A stretch of 64,000 nt of DNA from Gordionus sp. m RMFG-2023 (GCF_954871325.1 NC_088777.1:35007366-35071365); one strand, 5' to 3'; shown: positions 22,750 to 34,763, counted from the first letter of the stretch. Translations and numbers: made by a program. Notes: generated by a model from the letters alone, not told the origin.

Positions 22750-25700
22750 TTATAATTCATCTTTAAACAAAAAAACTTTCAATATGTTCATCTTCTTCTT
22801 GAACTCTTCCCTCTTTTCTTCCGGCATATTAAGATCTTTGTTGAGAATGGCCTTTAAACGCTGGTATTCGTCGGTAAAAAACTGAATTCCCTTCTTGATT
22901 CCTTTGTCCATAACTTTTAAGTAATATTTAGCGGATGAAATATCATTGGGACCTAATGAAATTTTAGATTTTGATAATAAAAATTAATGATATGTATTAA
23001 ATTGTTGTTTTTTGTAAAATGTTTATTTTTATTATTGTATAATTTGATATGAATTTGAATAATAAATTATGATTTTTATTTTGAATACTAAATAAAAAAA
23101 TGAAAGAATTCTATGACTATTAAAAATACATTACAAAAGATTTCGATATTTTATTACTACTAAAAATACATTACAAAAATGGCGCAATCTATAAAAAGTC
23201 TAACGGATTCAAACCTGTATTACAAAGATTGGTACAACTTATTTCAAGAATTTAAAAATACACAACCAAGTTTAACATCATCACAAGAAAAATCTCTGTT
23301 ATTAACAACAATAGGGTGTGATACTTACAAAATACTGATAAATTTATGTGCACCTGATAGTCCGGGAAACAAAGAGGTATTAGAAATACATAATATTTTA
23401 ATCAAACATTTTCATCCCAAACCTAATATAATAGTAGAGAGCTATAATTTTTATCAATATAATCAACAAAATGATTAAAAACTAATAGACTATATACAAA
23501 ATCTACGAAAATTAGCAACGACTTGTGATTTTGGGGAATATTTAAATACTGCATTAAGAGATAAATTTATATTCGGAATAAAAAATCCAAAAATTTTACA
23601 AAGATCACTATCCGAAGACGATATAGACATAAATAAAGCTATTCGGATAGTTACTGCAGTAGAAACAGCAATAAAAATACAAAATTAATACAAAATGATG
23701 AACCTAAAATCGATCATTTAGAAGAGGAACATGATGATAATATAAATAAAATTAAAAAAGTAATAAACAATCAAAATCATATAATAATTATAATGTGAGC
23801 TAAAAAACCAAATCCATGCCACTCCTGCGGCGGAAACCACAGAAGGGAAAATTGTCTTTTCAAGAATGCCACTTGTTATAAATACAACAAAATTGGGCAC
23901 ATTGCTCGAGTCTGTAGAAAAGAAATAGTGAATTTTATTAATATAATAAAACAAACGAATATAATCCAGAATTTTGGATGGATGTCAAAATAAACAACAG
24001 CGATATCAAAATGGAATTAGATACTGGAGCTGGGGTATTAACGAAATAGATTGGAAAAATAAAATTAATCGTCCTGAATAACATATTGCATGCTAAAACT
24101 TAAAAGCTATACAGGAACCAATATACCACTATTAGGGAAGACTGTAGTAAAAAAAAGTATAATATAAAGGGCGAACATTAGAACTACCTCTCATAATTAC
24201 AAAAGGATATACCAAAAATCTAATTGGAAAAAATTGGATAACTAAATTCCCCAAAATGACTGAATTACCTGAAAGGACCATACAAATAAATAATATTAAT
24301 ATATAAAATGAATTTCCTCAATTATTTACCAAAGAATTAGGCTGCTTGAAAGATTTTAAGGCACAATGAAAAACGATAAACCAATTTTCTGTAAATCACG
24401 TCCATACGCATTAAAAAATAAAGTTGAAGAAGATTTAGATAAATTGCAAAAAATAGGAGTACTAGAGAAAATTAATCATTCACTTTATGCATCACCCATA
24501 GTAATTGTTCAAAAGAAAGATAAAACATTAAGAATTTGCGGGGATTTAAAAAAAAACTATAAATCAAAATATAAATATTGATTCATATCCAATACCAAGA
24601 ATCCAAAATTTATTAGCAAATTTGGGAAAAGGAGAGGAATTTTCAATATTTGATCTCTCAGATGCCTATTTTCAAATTAAAGTGGGGGGAGAGTCTCAAA
24701 AATATCTTGTAATCAATACGCATAGAGGATTATTTAAATATACAAGACTACCTTTTGGTATATCGTCTTTTCCAGCAATATTTCAACGAGTCATCTAGAA
24801 TTTATCAAAGGTATTTGAAGGAGTAGCTTGATATTTAGATGATATTATAATAACCGGGAAAAATAGAGAGAAACACGAAACAAATTTAAAAAAGGTAATA
24901 AAATGTCTAGATGTAAATGGAATCCAGCTAAAAATAGAAAAATGTAAATTTTTCAAACAAAATGTCGAATACTTAGGACACAATATTTCAAAAAACGGAA
25001 TTACAACTACCGGAAAAAATACTGAGGCAGTAAAAAAAGGCGCCAGAACCAACAAATTTGAAATACAGTCATTTCTAGGGTCAGCAACATATTATTCAGA
25101 ATTTATTTCAAATTTTGCAGCCAAAGCCAAACCATTATACAAATTATTAGAAAAGGCAGTTGTTTAGAGATGGACTAATGAATGCAAATACGCATATAAA
25201 AAAATAAAGCAAGAAATACTAGTACTCCAATATTACATTATGATCCAAAATTACCCATTATATTAGCAACAGATGCATCAGCCATAGGAATTGGGGCAGT
25301 AATATCACATATAGAAGGGGGTAAGGAGAGACCAATTGCATTCGCCTCGAGAACGCTAAATGCAGCTGAAAAAAAATTATAGCCAAATAGAAAGAGAAGC
25401 TCTTGATCTCATATTTGGGGTTACAAAATTCAAAGAATTTATATATGGAAAAAAGTTCACATTACAAACAGACCACAAGCCATTAATGAGTTTATTTCAT
25501 CCAAGAAAAGATATACCAACAACATCTACTGCCAGAATACAAAGATGGGCTTTATTATTAGCCGGTTACCAATATGAAATAGAAGTCAAAAGTAGTAGAA
25601 ATAGCAAATGCTGACATGCTATCTAGATAACCTATAAAGGGAACTCCAATATCAAAAGAAGAAACGCTAGATATGGGAGAAACCCCTTTAAATGCAAGAG

Positions 25701-28700
25701 AAATTGAAAGAGAAACAATGCGAGATGATATGCTTTCTAAATACAGATATACAATAGATGAATAGCCAATAAACTATGATGCGTGTTTAAAGGAGTATAG
25801 CCAAAGAAGAGAGAAAATTACAACAGAGAGATTGTTTATTATGGAGAACTAGAATGATAATACCACAACAATACCGAAACAACGTGTTGGACATGATGCA
25901 TCAAGGACATATCGGAATGGTAAAAATGAAGATGAGAGCACGACAATACGCGTGGTGGCCTAATATAAACCAAGATATAGAAACATGGGTCAAAAAATGT
26001 AGAGAATGCCAGGGACAACACGATATGCCTCAAAAGACAGCAATTCAAAATTGGCCAAAACCACCAAAAGCATGGCACCGAGTACATATTGATTACGCTG
26101 GACTTTTCAAAATCATTATTGGTTTGTAGTGATAGATGCTAGCAGTCGCTGGCCAGAAATAGTTCCCATAACTAGCACTACAACCGAAAGCACGTTAAAA
26201 ATATTAAAAAATATTTTTGCAAGATTCGGATTTCCCAAGCTAATCGTTTCTGACAACGGACCCCAATTCAGCAGCAAAGATTTTAATGAATTTTGTGAAA
26301 AAAACGGGATTCAATTAGTGCACGGAAGTCTTTACCATCCTCATACAGAAATAGAGACAGAAACTGCACAAATTCCCGCTGAAATACTACTATAATTTAA
26401 ACCTATAAGATTGTTAGATCAAATATTTGAACGGGAAAACAAAAAGGAGAAGTTAGAATACCACAATCAATAATTCCAAATAAATGAAAAAGTTTGGTCG
26501 CCCTTTACAATAATAAAGAAAAAAAATGGAAAGAAGCCATTATTAAAGGCATACTCGGATCACAACGTTATAAAGTATAGCGGATAATACGATTAAACGT
26601 CATACGGATCAATTAAGGAAAAGAACTGAAATATATTAATTGAAGAATACGAATTAGAAGAGAGAACTGAAGTAGAAGAGAAAACCGAAGAGATAGTAAA
26701 AGAGACAGTAAACAAAGAGATAGTAAACAAAAGGATGTAATAAAAAATAACGATGAAATGAGTCTAAAGGAGAGGGAGGAAGAAGATACAAGTCAAGATC
26801 GATATCCCGCTATTTTGATATAATATTTATTAGTAATCAACCCAACCAGGACTAGTTCAGACGGCTATTTTGGTATATAAGTTAACTAGATTCCATTTGA
26901 TTCTAAAAATCGATCAGCCGTTCCCTATTTTTTTAAAATCAGATTGTGGAGCGGTCTAAAGTGGTCCGGTTGATTTTCACTAAATAATATCATATTGCTG
27001 ACTTAATAACAAAATAAGAGATATTTTCAAAATTCAAAAGCAGGGCTAGAAATTGTAATTTCAAAAAAGAAAATTTAAAGTTTTTATTAATTTTCAATGT
27101 CTATTTTATCTGGTTACTAAAAATAACCAATTAAAATTTATCGTATTTTTAGTCAATAATTATGTTTAAAGTTCATAGACTGAATATTTTATAACAAAAA
27201 TTAATTTACAATTAAAAAATAATTTTAAAATTAAAAAGTTTTGATTTTTTTTTCCAGCAATATAAAGAACACTAGTGCCGATTAATTTGATCAGCAAGGC
27301 ATAATTAATCAAATTAGCATAATGCAATTAATTTCGAGTTTCTTGGACTTATTTCTGGGCAAAAAAAAGGCAACGTAATTCATGAATAAACAAAATATTA
27401 AACGTTTAAAAATAAGTTATCGTTAGTTAAAAATGTAGGTTATTAAATTTCCTAAATGATGCTCAAAGAGAATGTGCTAAAAGATTTAATATTTTTAAAG
27501 GAACTGTTCACAGTATTCATATATTCAAAAAAAAAACAAATTGCACCAAAACCAATAAATAACATCTTATTTTATATCTTAAATTAACTTTAATTCTTAT
27601 TTACCATACAACCATTTTATAATAGTTTTATACATTATTTTGTATAAGTTTATGTATAGATACATAACTTAACCCATCATTTTGATGAATTAATAAAAAT
27701 AAAAAAATTATTTAAAAATTGTTGAACAAAATCTCATTTTTTGCTAAGCTAAGAATATAACAGATTAAAATATTTTTTTAAAAAGGAAAAAGTCTCAATA
27801 AGTTAGACAACTGTGGAAAAAATCTTGGTCCCAACGGTGTTCAAATTAGACAGGTTTGATCGTAGTTGCAAAATTAACTTTATTACAAAGAATAAACATA
27901 CCAGGAAATAATTTGCAAGTTTCAAAATGATAAAGGCATTTTTATGTCTTAAAAAAATAATCAAAAAATATTAAGGTGGGGGGGGGGGGGGGTAGGAAAA
28001 AAATCATATATCATTTTCAAATAAAATTAACCCCAGAATGCTTAAAAATCAAATTGAGATATTTGCACATTTTACTTATTTAAAGATGTGTTAAAAAAAT
28101 TGATTAAATAAAATAATTTATAGTTTAAAAATTAAGGGGTTATTATTGCTTTTTGAATAATTTATCTTTTATAATTCATACTAATTTTTAGGTAATCTAT
28201 AATTGTAACAAGAAAGCCTTTCCTATACAATTTTCAAACTATCTATCCCCTTCTGAACCATAACCACAGTAGTGAGATCAATGCGACAAGGTAATTAGTG
28301 CTTGACTTTTACAAAGTTAAGTATTAACATAACTGTACCTATTTAAGTAATTCAGGGTTAACAATACAAATAATAAAAATTATTTTAGTATCAGGTAGCC
28401 TATTCAAAAAAAATCGAAAGAACGAATAATAAAATGTTTATTTTATCTGAATATAAATCATTTATTCTGTTTCGTATAAAACAATCATTCGAAAATAAAT
28501 CTAACATTTGTCATTTCTATTTGATGATCTGCCAATCTGACAGGTGATGTGTTTATAAAAAGACTAGCACAAATTTAAAAATATCTGAAGTGAAAATTAA
28601 AGCAATATTTAAATTTTTAATAGCCATATTTTTTGAATCTCACGAGAAGTTTATTTTTTTGAATCTCATAATAAATTATATTTAAAAATTACACAAACCA

Positions 28701-30892
28701 AAGGTTTATAATAATATAATACATCTACAATAATTTTTTTTAGCTCTAATTATGTTAGAGGAGAATGCTTCTGATGAAATAGTTATGCTTGATGCTGAAG
28801 TTGACAAAATTCCCTCACAAAAAGAGCGATTATATGGGATCAATCAATAAAGATGGTGAAAAGGCTGCTTGCAATCATTGCAAGAGCATTATAAAATGTA
28901 AAGGCAAAACAACATCTCTTATTAATCATTATGATAGGTTTCATTCACACTAAGGCTGTACCGATATTAAATAAAGGATCGGATCGGCACCGATATTTAG
29001 TGTTTTCCAAAAATATCGGATCAGGCCGATACCTGTAAAAAATCTGTCTGATCAGATCTTTTTACTTTTCTTTTTTTTGTTATTTTATGTATATTTATTT
29101 TACATTAATAATATTTTCCAAATAATTTTTTTTAAACAACGCAAATGCACAACACCCCTTAAATTTTATTTATTTTTTTAAAATAGATTTATAGTATTTT
29201 AAAAGTTTTTTTATAAAAATAGAAAGGAACACCCAAAGTTTTATATCTATTTTAAATATTTTTAAATAACGCTAATTTTATTATTTATACTTAAAATAAA
29301 AGAATTTTTTAAATAGGGTATCTTAATTATGGAATTATTTTACAAAAGACAAAGATAATTTTGCAAAATGCGTTTTCTGCTAAATTCTAATTTCAAGGGG
29401 AAGAAAAATGAAAAATTAATTTAATACTATCAATATCCGTAAACTTTTTTAAAATTATTGTTAAATTTAAAAAAATTAAATTAAATGCATTCGATTTTCT
29501 GCATAAAAATATTGATTTCTTAATTACATTTGGTTCAAAGGGGGTGGTAAAAATCAATATAAATCGGATCGGTATCAGGTTTGAACCAATATCAGATAAT
29601 ATCGGATCAAATCGGTGAAAAATATGTGGATTGGCATAGCCCTAATTCACATCTAGGGATTACCTATCTATACAAAGAACATCAACTGTTTGTAAAGGGC
29701 CTTTTTCAGTTGGAACTAATTTCTTGCAAAAAATCGTATGTTATATAAGGAAAAAAATATAAGAAAAACTTTTTGCCTTAAAAATTGGCTTAGAATTATA
29801 AATTAAATTAATAATATACATTTTAATTTTGTTTATAACTTAATTACATATTTTTTATCATCAGATTATTATAATAATTTTTTCTTAAAATCATATTTAC
29901 AACAAAAAAATGTTAATATATTTAAGTATGATTTATTTTATCAATAAAATTCATTTCAATTATTCGAAAAGAATACAAATATTAGATTTAATTATTCATA
30001 CATATGTGAATAGAAAATTATTTGTTACATTTAAACAAATCGAATATGAATAATGAACTATTTGATTTAAATTTTATAAATAGGCCTAGTATCAAGTATA
30101 GGTTGTAATGGGATTAGCTTATATCATATATCAGTAGTATTGGCTAAAAAGGTGATATAGGGCATCACTGGTTAAATTTTTTTTTATTAAATTCATAAAA
30201 TAATTAGATTTGTCAATGAATACAAACTTTTGAGATTTTCTGTTGCCTTTTCAGCTTTTAATTTTATTATATTTTTATCAGATGCATCTATAAACTCTTT
30301 GGCCAATTTATCAAAATCTTCTAAACATCCTGAGAGTCCAAGCCATATTTCTATGTTCACATTTATTAAATTTGTAAGGTGCTATTAAAAATTTACTAGT
30401 ATTTTTTATAATAAAGCCTTTGATATCATCAGATTTGTAGGATATACCATCATATTTTTTATAATTTTTCATGTAATCAGTAAATAATATATATGTTGGG
30501 AATTTTTCTTTTGTCACTCCATAATGGTCTGCTAAGTTTTTATTTTCATTTTTCCCATAATCTAAAAAATACAAATTTTTTAGTGAATACCTAAAAAAAC
30601 AATATCTACCTGCAACACCCACATGTGCTACCATTAAATCTGAAGCAGAATGGCAAGATTCGGCCAATTTCTCAAATTCATCTTGTTTCTCTCCATATGG
30701 ATACATTGTATCAATTTTAACTATGGCATATTTAAATTTGCCCAAATGCTAATACTTATACCTAATTATAATTAATTTTATAAATTTTACTTTATCAAAT
30801 GTTAACTCATCTAACCCAATAGAACCTTTGGTATCACAATATACATTATTAAATAAAAGGAAAAAGAATAATGAAAACAAATTTACATACAT
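22750..30892 (-). CDS. ERP29: ERp29 / Windbeutel, endoplasmic reticulum chaperone
   Basis: A lumenal ER chaperone of the PDI-D type that lacks a CXXC redox centre and assists folding and export of secretory proteins. Five exons on the minus strand: 30892-30791, 30748-30610, 30561-30397, 30350-30228 and 22952-22750; all introns are GT/AG, phases agree and the CDS is 732 nt (243 aa; human 261). Residues 1-19 are a signal peptide (LFSLFFFLLFNNVYC). The thioredoxin-fold domain follows, with KIDTMYPYGEKQDEF, HVGVADYG (formed across intron 2) and EKFPTYILF. The lone conserved Cys is in IWLGLSGC. The C-terminal helical domain ends NILKVFLFKDEL, so the ER-retrieval signal is KDEL rather than the common KEEL/KEEL-like form. 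Introns 1-3 are 42, 48 and 46 nt; intron 4 is 7275 nt and carries a retroelement fossil and a BED relic. The match to fly and human ERp29 is strong over the whole length. Confidence 0.93.
23170..26830 (+). mobile_element. Ty3/gypsy LTR retrotransposon, broken internal region
   Basis: A fossil inserted in the last intron of ERp29, in antisense to it. Part order is Gag-like (23179-23690), a CCHC zinc knuckle (about 23815-23925), a protease with the LDTGAG site (about 24010), reverse transcriptase (about 24360-25060), RNase H (about 25250-25620) and an integrase with an HHCC zinc finger (25860-26010) and DDE core (26085-26390). RNase H before integrase places it in the Ty3/gypsy group. The coding region is clearly broken, by my estimate at ten or more places. 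No pair of long terminal repeats could be recognised on either side, so it is either truncated at both ends or its LTRs are too decayed to see. Order and domain recognisability suggest middle age rather than great age. Confidence 0.85.
26831..28740. other. Intronic non-coding DNA of ERp29
   Basis: A+T-rich sequence without coding potential. The first ~150 bp may still be the degraded 3' part of the retroelement. A run of 15 G occurs at 27978-27992, the longest G homopolymer in the window. Confidence 0.5.
28752..29700 (+). pseudogene. BED-type zinc finger of a hAT transposase, interrupted
   Basis: From ATG 28752 a short frame reads MLEENASDEIVMLDAE... and stops. A shift of frame gives KDGEKAACNHCKSIIKCKGK, then LINHYDRFHSH at 28950. 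The C-x2-C ... H-x4-H spacing is that of a BED zinc finger, as at the N terminus of hAT transposases. At FHSH a 694-bp MITE is inserted; beyond it the frame resumes with HLGITYLYKEHQ (from about 29648), as BED proteins do. No catalytic domain follows. The relic lies in the last intron of ERp29 on the opposite strand. Confidence 0.65.
28951..29644. mobile_element. hAT-type MITE inserted in a BED-finger relic
   Basis: This 694-bp element has ends TAAGGCTGTACCGATA and, reversed from the right, TAGGGCTATGCCAATC, a typical hAT terminal repeat. Target duplication is ATTCACAC (28943-28950) / ATTCACAT (29645-29652), 7 of 8 matching. Subterminal regions are full of 'cggatcgg' and 'atatcggat' words on both sides. 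A piece of the same family, right end only, is at 60135-60259. Confidence 0.8.
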
Positions 30893-31480
30893 TATTTTTA
30901 AAATAAAACACACGTGTTATCGATGAACTTATTGGAGATTTAAAATGTGATTAATGACATCCGTCAACTTTTACGTAATATTTTTTCTATCAATGAAACA
31001 TCTGTCATATATAATCACAAACTATAAAAAATATATAACCATTAGCTGCGATGTTGATTGGCGGAACCAAGGGAATACCTGTATTCACATGGAGGGGGGG
31101 GGGGTGTATTTAATTTTCTAAAATCCCTTTTTAAAAATTGCCTCTTCAATATAAATGATTTTCAATGGGATAATTGGCTCATAGACGATTTCAAATAACT
31201 TTTAATCAGCTTAGATTTAGATAAACTTTTTCTAGTTAGGGGCCATTTTATAATTAATCCTATAACAACATTATAATGCAATCATAAACATCCAATTTAA
31301 CAACCTCATTTCATTTCATAATCCTCAGCAAACATTCTCGATCTTTCCTCCATCTCCAAAATCACATGATATTAAATTATTATTGTCAGCCAATCCCTGT
31401 GTTCGGTATCTAATTATTGCATCTCTCCCCCCCCCCCTCCTTTATTCCTAAAATATCCTCTTGCAGTCTCAAACCTTGGA
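30893..31480. other. 5' flank of ERp29 and start of a repeat-rich patch
   Basis: No gene is seen. It contains an 11-G run (31094-31104), an 11-C run (31427-31437) and the first copy (31240-31410) of a ~150-bp direct repeat whose second copy is at 32640-32800. Confidence 0.5.
30910..30917. promoter_or_regulatory. ACACGTGT palindrome just upstream of ERp29
   Basis: An 8-bp perfect palindrome with a CACGTG core lies 18 nt before the ERp29 start codon. E-box or bZIP factors (including ER-stress bZIPs, whose core is ACGTG) bind such sites. The role here is inference, and no TATA box was assigned in this A/T-rich DNA. Confidence 0.25.
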
Positions 31481-31738
31481 TGGCCCTATGGTGTTAAACT
31501 TTGAATGGTCCTTAAGATTTCTATTTCGCTTGGACGTCATCGCTGTCAATAACCAATTCTGCACGTGGACAGTCCACAAGGCTTTAAACGTTGAACGGTC
31601 CTGACCAATCCGTTATCGGCGGAACCACATTGTCAGTGTCGCCAATCGTACCAACGTGGGCAGTCCACAGGCGTTAAACGTTTAACGGTTCTTAAACAAT
31701 CCGTTATCGATGGAACCATCATGAGTCACTGTACACCC
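31460..31738 (+). repeat. Tandem repeat with exact 90-bp period, C+G-richer
   Basis: Three units start at 31490, 31580 and 31670 with GGTGTTAAACTTTGAATGGT, GGCTTTAAACGTTGAACGGT and GGCGTTAAACGTTTAACGGT. Units also share 'caatccgttatcg(g/a)(c/t)ggaacca' and GTGG(A/G)CAGTCCAC, the first version of which is a perfect palindrome around a central A. Composition is near 50% G+C, in strong contrast to the rest of the window. No protein frame is conserved. Confidence 0.75.
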
Positions 31739-32024
31739 CCTCTTTTTCTTTTAATCCCGCTACTACTCTTTATTATCATTGACTGAGTAGTCATCATAAC
31801 TTTCCCTTGCCAATGGGCCTCATCGATGGACTATAGCCTTTCAACGAATTTGGGAAACTACCCCCGATTATCTTCGATGAACAATAGATTCGGAACTATC
31901 CTCATAGCCCACTCATCCTCATATTCAATCTCTATGGTGACTATGGCTTATATAGCCCAGAGTCCCATCGTGATTTTTTTAAATTACGTCTATTTGGCCA
32001 GTTTCTTTTATCAGTAATTATTTC

Positions 32025-32130
32025 CCCAATCTCTGAATGCAAGGTACTCTTATCAGTAACCATTTTTCTAATATCCAAATTAGTTCGGGTCTCTTATCAG
32101 TAACCTTCTTCCCAATGTCTAAATTACCAT
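32025..32130 (+). repeat. Short diverged tandem repeat, ~55-65-bp unit
   Basis: Three units begin with 'cagtaattatttccccaat', 'cttatcagtaaccatttttc' and 'cttatcagtaaccttcttcc', each followed by 'aatatc(c/t)aaatta'-like words. The open frames across it on both strands are repeat artefacts. Confidence 0.55.
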
Positions 32131-33129
32131 AGATCCATAAACATAATCCATTAGCCAAATTACTGTAAATGTCACTATCATAATTATTCATGTTTTCGCA
32201 ATATAATTTTCCATAATATTTCATTTTTACTGAGTCAGCAATTTCCCAAAATTAATTTCCTATCATATCTAAATTAATTATCACAAATTATCAATCATTT
32301 TAAAATCATATTTAAATCCATTTACCACTTTGTTCATGCCAGATAACTCCTCATATTTGATAAATATTTTCCTTAATCAATAAAATCCCAAATTATTACC
32401 CACAATCCAAAATTCAATTCATTATAACTTTATCACAAATTTGATTTCATGAAATATCCAATATATTCATATTGCTCAGCATAATATCACATATAAAAAA
32501 TAGTTCATACTTCAATACGATTCATTAATATATTTCATTTGATCAGATTAATCCCATAACGTCGTCAATTTGTAAATATATTTAACTTGGATTATGTAAT
32601 TCTTTATTTCAATCTAATAAAAAATTTATGCAAATAATATTAATCATAATTTATCCGATAACAACATTACATAAGCATCCAATTTAAACATCCTCATCCT
32701 ATTTTATAATCCCCAGCAATCATTCTCTTCAAACCATATGATATCGATTAATTATTTTTGTCTATCAATCCCCATGTTCGGTAGCTAATCACTAGAGTAT
32801 TACGCTTAACTAGACTAGTGCGCCGAAGTGGGTAGGGGCGCCATTAGGTGGAACGCGTAAATAGAAATTTTCTGGGAGGAGGGGGGGGGGGGTGTATAAT
32901 TATTTTAATATCGAAACATTTTTTTGAAACATAAAATTATTAGGGTTAAACATATTTAAAAAATTTTCAGCATAAATAATAAAATATCGAAAAATATATC
33001 AGTTAATACCAATATAAATTATATGGAGTATTGTTATAAAATATATTATATATAAAGCGATAAGAAATCACAATAAAATATCATCGAAATAAATATTACA
33101 TAATGATTAAAAATAATTATAATAATATC

Positions 33130-33470
33130 ACTCATAAATGGCAATTCAATCTTCTTTGCGATTGAGCCAACTTTTCAAAAAGTTATCCTCTACTGGGGAT
33201 TAAATCTCTATGATTTTCTGATGTCGTACTTCGTTAGACTTTTATTCTCCGTAATGAAGAAAAAAAATTTTCATTTGTGTTTGTTCTTACTAAAAAAAAT
33301 CTAAAGTATGCAATGTTTCCATGCCGTTTCTTGTAAGATTATCTGCTGTAATTAATCTTTCATACCAAAATTTAAATTATTAAATTAATTTGCACTCTGA
33401 CACTTTTTTATCCTCGGAATAAAGACCAGATATTTGATTTTTTTAATATCCAGTTGCGATAATAATATTA
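33130..33470 (-). pseudogene. Possible hAT/zf-MYM transposase C-terminal relic
   Basis: Read on the minus strand, about 33400-33320 gives FWYERLITADNLTRNGMETL and about 33270-33210 gives ENFFSSLRRIKV, a stop, then RSTTSENHR. The second piece resembles the hAT dimerisation motif ERSFS-LRR-KTWLRSTM. Stops interrupt both pieces and no N-terminal part is seen. Evidence is motif likeness only. Confidence 0.35.
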
Positions 33471-33837
33471 AATTGGATAGTCATATGATGAATCACAAAT
33501 CATTCATTGATTTGGGCATGTAACTAAAAGTAGTATAAAGACGGTTATTTTATATAGGAACGATATATTTGGTGCATGTCTAGACTTTTACGAATCTCAA
33601 AATTATATAGCTTCGATTTTGCCTCAACAATCTTTTATATCTCATTAAATTTTTGATCAATATTATCTTATACTTTTTAATCCTAATTTTTTTCTTGTCT
33701 ATCTCATTATATCCTTCATTTTGTTCAATACTTTTTTTGCAATCATTAAGGTACATTCGATTGTAATAATAAATCAGTTAATATAACTGGTATAACTTTT
33801 ATAGGATTTGATTATATATCTTTTATATTAAATTGTT

Positions 33838-33962
33838 TTACTTTTCTAGTTTTACCTTTCTAGTTTTACTTCTCTAGTTTTACTTCTCTAGTTTTACTTC
33901 TCTAGTTTTACATCTCTAGTTTTTCTTCTCTAGTTTTACTTCTCTAGTTTTACTTTTCTAAT
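33838..33962 (+). repeat. Minisatellite, 14-bp unit TTTTACTTCTCTAG
   Basis: About nine consecutive 14-bp units, most reading TTTTACTTCTCTAG with single-base variants (TTTTACCTTTCTAG, TTTTACATCTCTAG, TTTTTCTTCTCTAG). The array ends at 'ttttacttttctaatta'. Confidence 0.9.
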
Positions 33963-34439
33963 TATAATACTTTCGTTTTTGGTTGTTAAATTTTATTATC
34001 TCCATCAGTGTATAAGGTTTAAAATGTAAATTTTAGTGGGAAATAACATCAATGCATAAGAAAATTTTTTAATTTATCATTTAAATTAATTTTACCATAA
34101 TTTAAAACAGAATAAAATATTTTTGAAATATGGATCATTTTCAATTCATAAAAATCTTGTTGAATTTTGTTTACGAAAGTGGTTTGTGTGTGGGAGAGGG
34201 GGGGGGTAAATTATCCTTCTCAATAGCTATGCCAAATGAAAATTAGCAAAATATACCTTAATGATATTAGTCATCTTAGTATATATGATCGTATTGATAT
34301 ATGGAATCCATGAGGATTCGGACATTATCTGAAGACTATTTATAAATTTTATAAATGATTCCACCTGAAAAATAAGCATCTATAGAGTATGCACACTGTG
34401 AATTTCAAATACCGATGCCATGAAGGAACTACTCTTAAT

Positions 34440-34532
34440 TTTTATTAATTTTTTTCTGAATATTTTGTAAAAAAAATACACAACGGTTTATGGCGAAAAT
34501 TGTCTGAAATTTATAAGGTAGGTACTCTACAT
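34440..34532. repeat. Fragment of the TGTTAGCGGC MITE family
   Basis: The sequence 'ggtttatggcgaaaattgtctgaaatttataaggtaggta' matches the inner part of the family (compare 46195-46235). It is cut off by the hAT MITE starting at 34533. Ends are missing. Confidence 0.45.
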
Positions 34533-34755
34533 TATTGTTGTTAAACGGCCCGATTTGGGCTGATTTTTAAAAAAGGTCCCATTAAGTTTTAGCTAAAATA
34601 ATATTATGTAAGCCTCAAAATTTGTCAAATATAGGTCCAAACTTTTCTGTTCATCTATGATCAAAATCTCCAGGCTTACATAATATTTATTAGTTTATCT
34701 AGGATCTTGGGGCGTTTTTAAAAACCGACCTGAATCGTGCCGTTTAAAGACATTA
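34533..34755. mobile_element. hAT-type MITE (TAGTGTTG family)
   Basis: This 223-bp copy has ends TATTGTTGTTAAACGGCCCG and GTGCCGTTTAAAGACATTA. Inverted arms and the 'aagcctcaaaatttgtcaaat' core are as in the other copies. Flanks CTCTACAT (34525-34532) and CTTTACAC (34756-34763) match at 6 of 8 positions, consistent with a decayed duplication. It was inserted into an older MITE fragment. Confidence 0.72.
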
Positions 34756-34763
34756 CTTTACAC

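Larger units (their letters stand above)
31240..32800 (+). repeat. Pair of diverged direct repeats 1.4 kb apart
   Basis: 31240-31410 and 32640-32800 share the same order of words: 'ataacaacattataatgcaa', 'catccaatttaacaacctca', 'ataatcctcagcaaacattctc', 'atatgatat...aattatt' and 'ccctgtgttcggtatctaat'. The copies are diverged by substitutions and small indels. Each is associated with a nearby G or C homopolymer run (31094 or 31427; 32881). They may be the two ends of an element or two copies of a dispersed repeat; no coding sequence for an LTR element lies between them. Confidence 0.6.

Noticed and set aside
31826-32224. Short frames in the C+G-richer patch downstream of the 90-bp repeat
   Set aside because: They overlap on both strands and run across a tandem repeat; no motif or splice structure supports a gene.
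31240-32800. Direct repeats read as an LTR pair
   Set aside because: No retroelement coding sequence, primer site or TG...CA ends between or at them.
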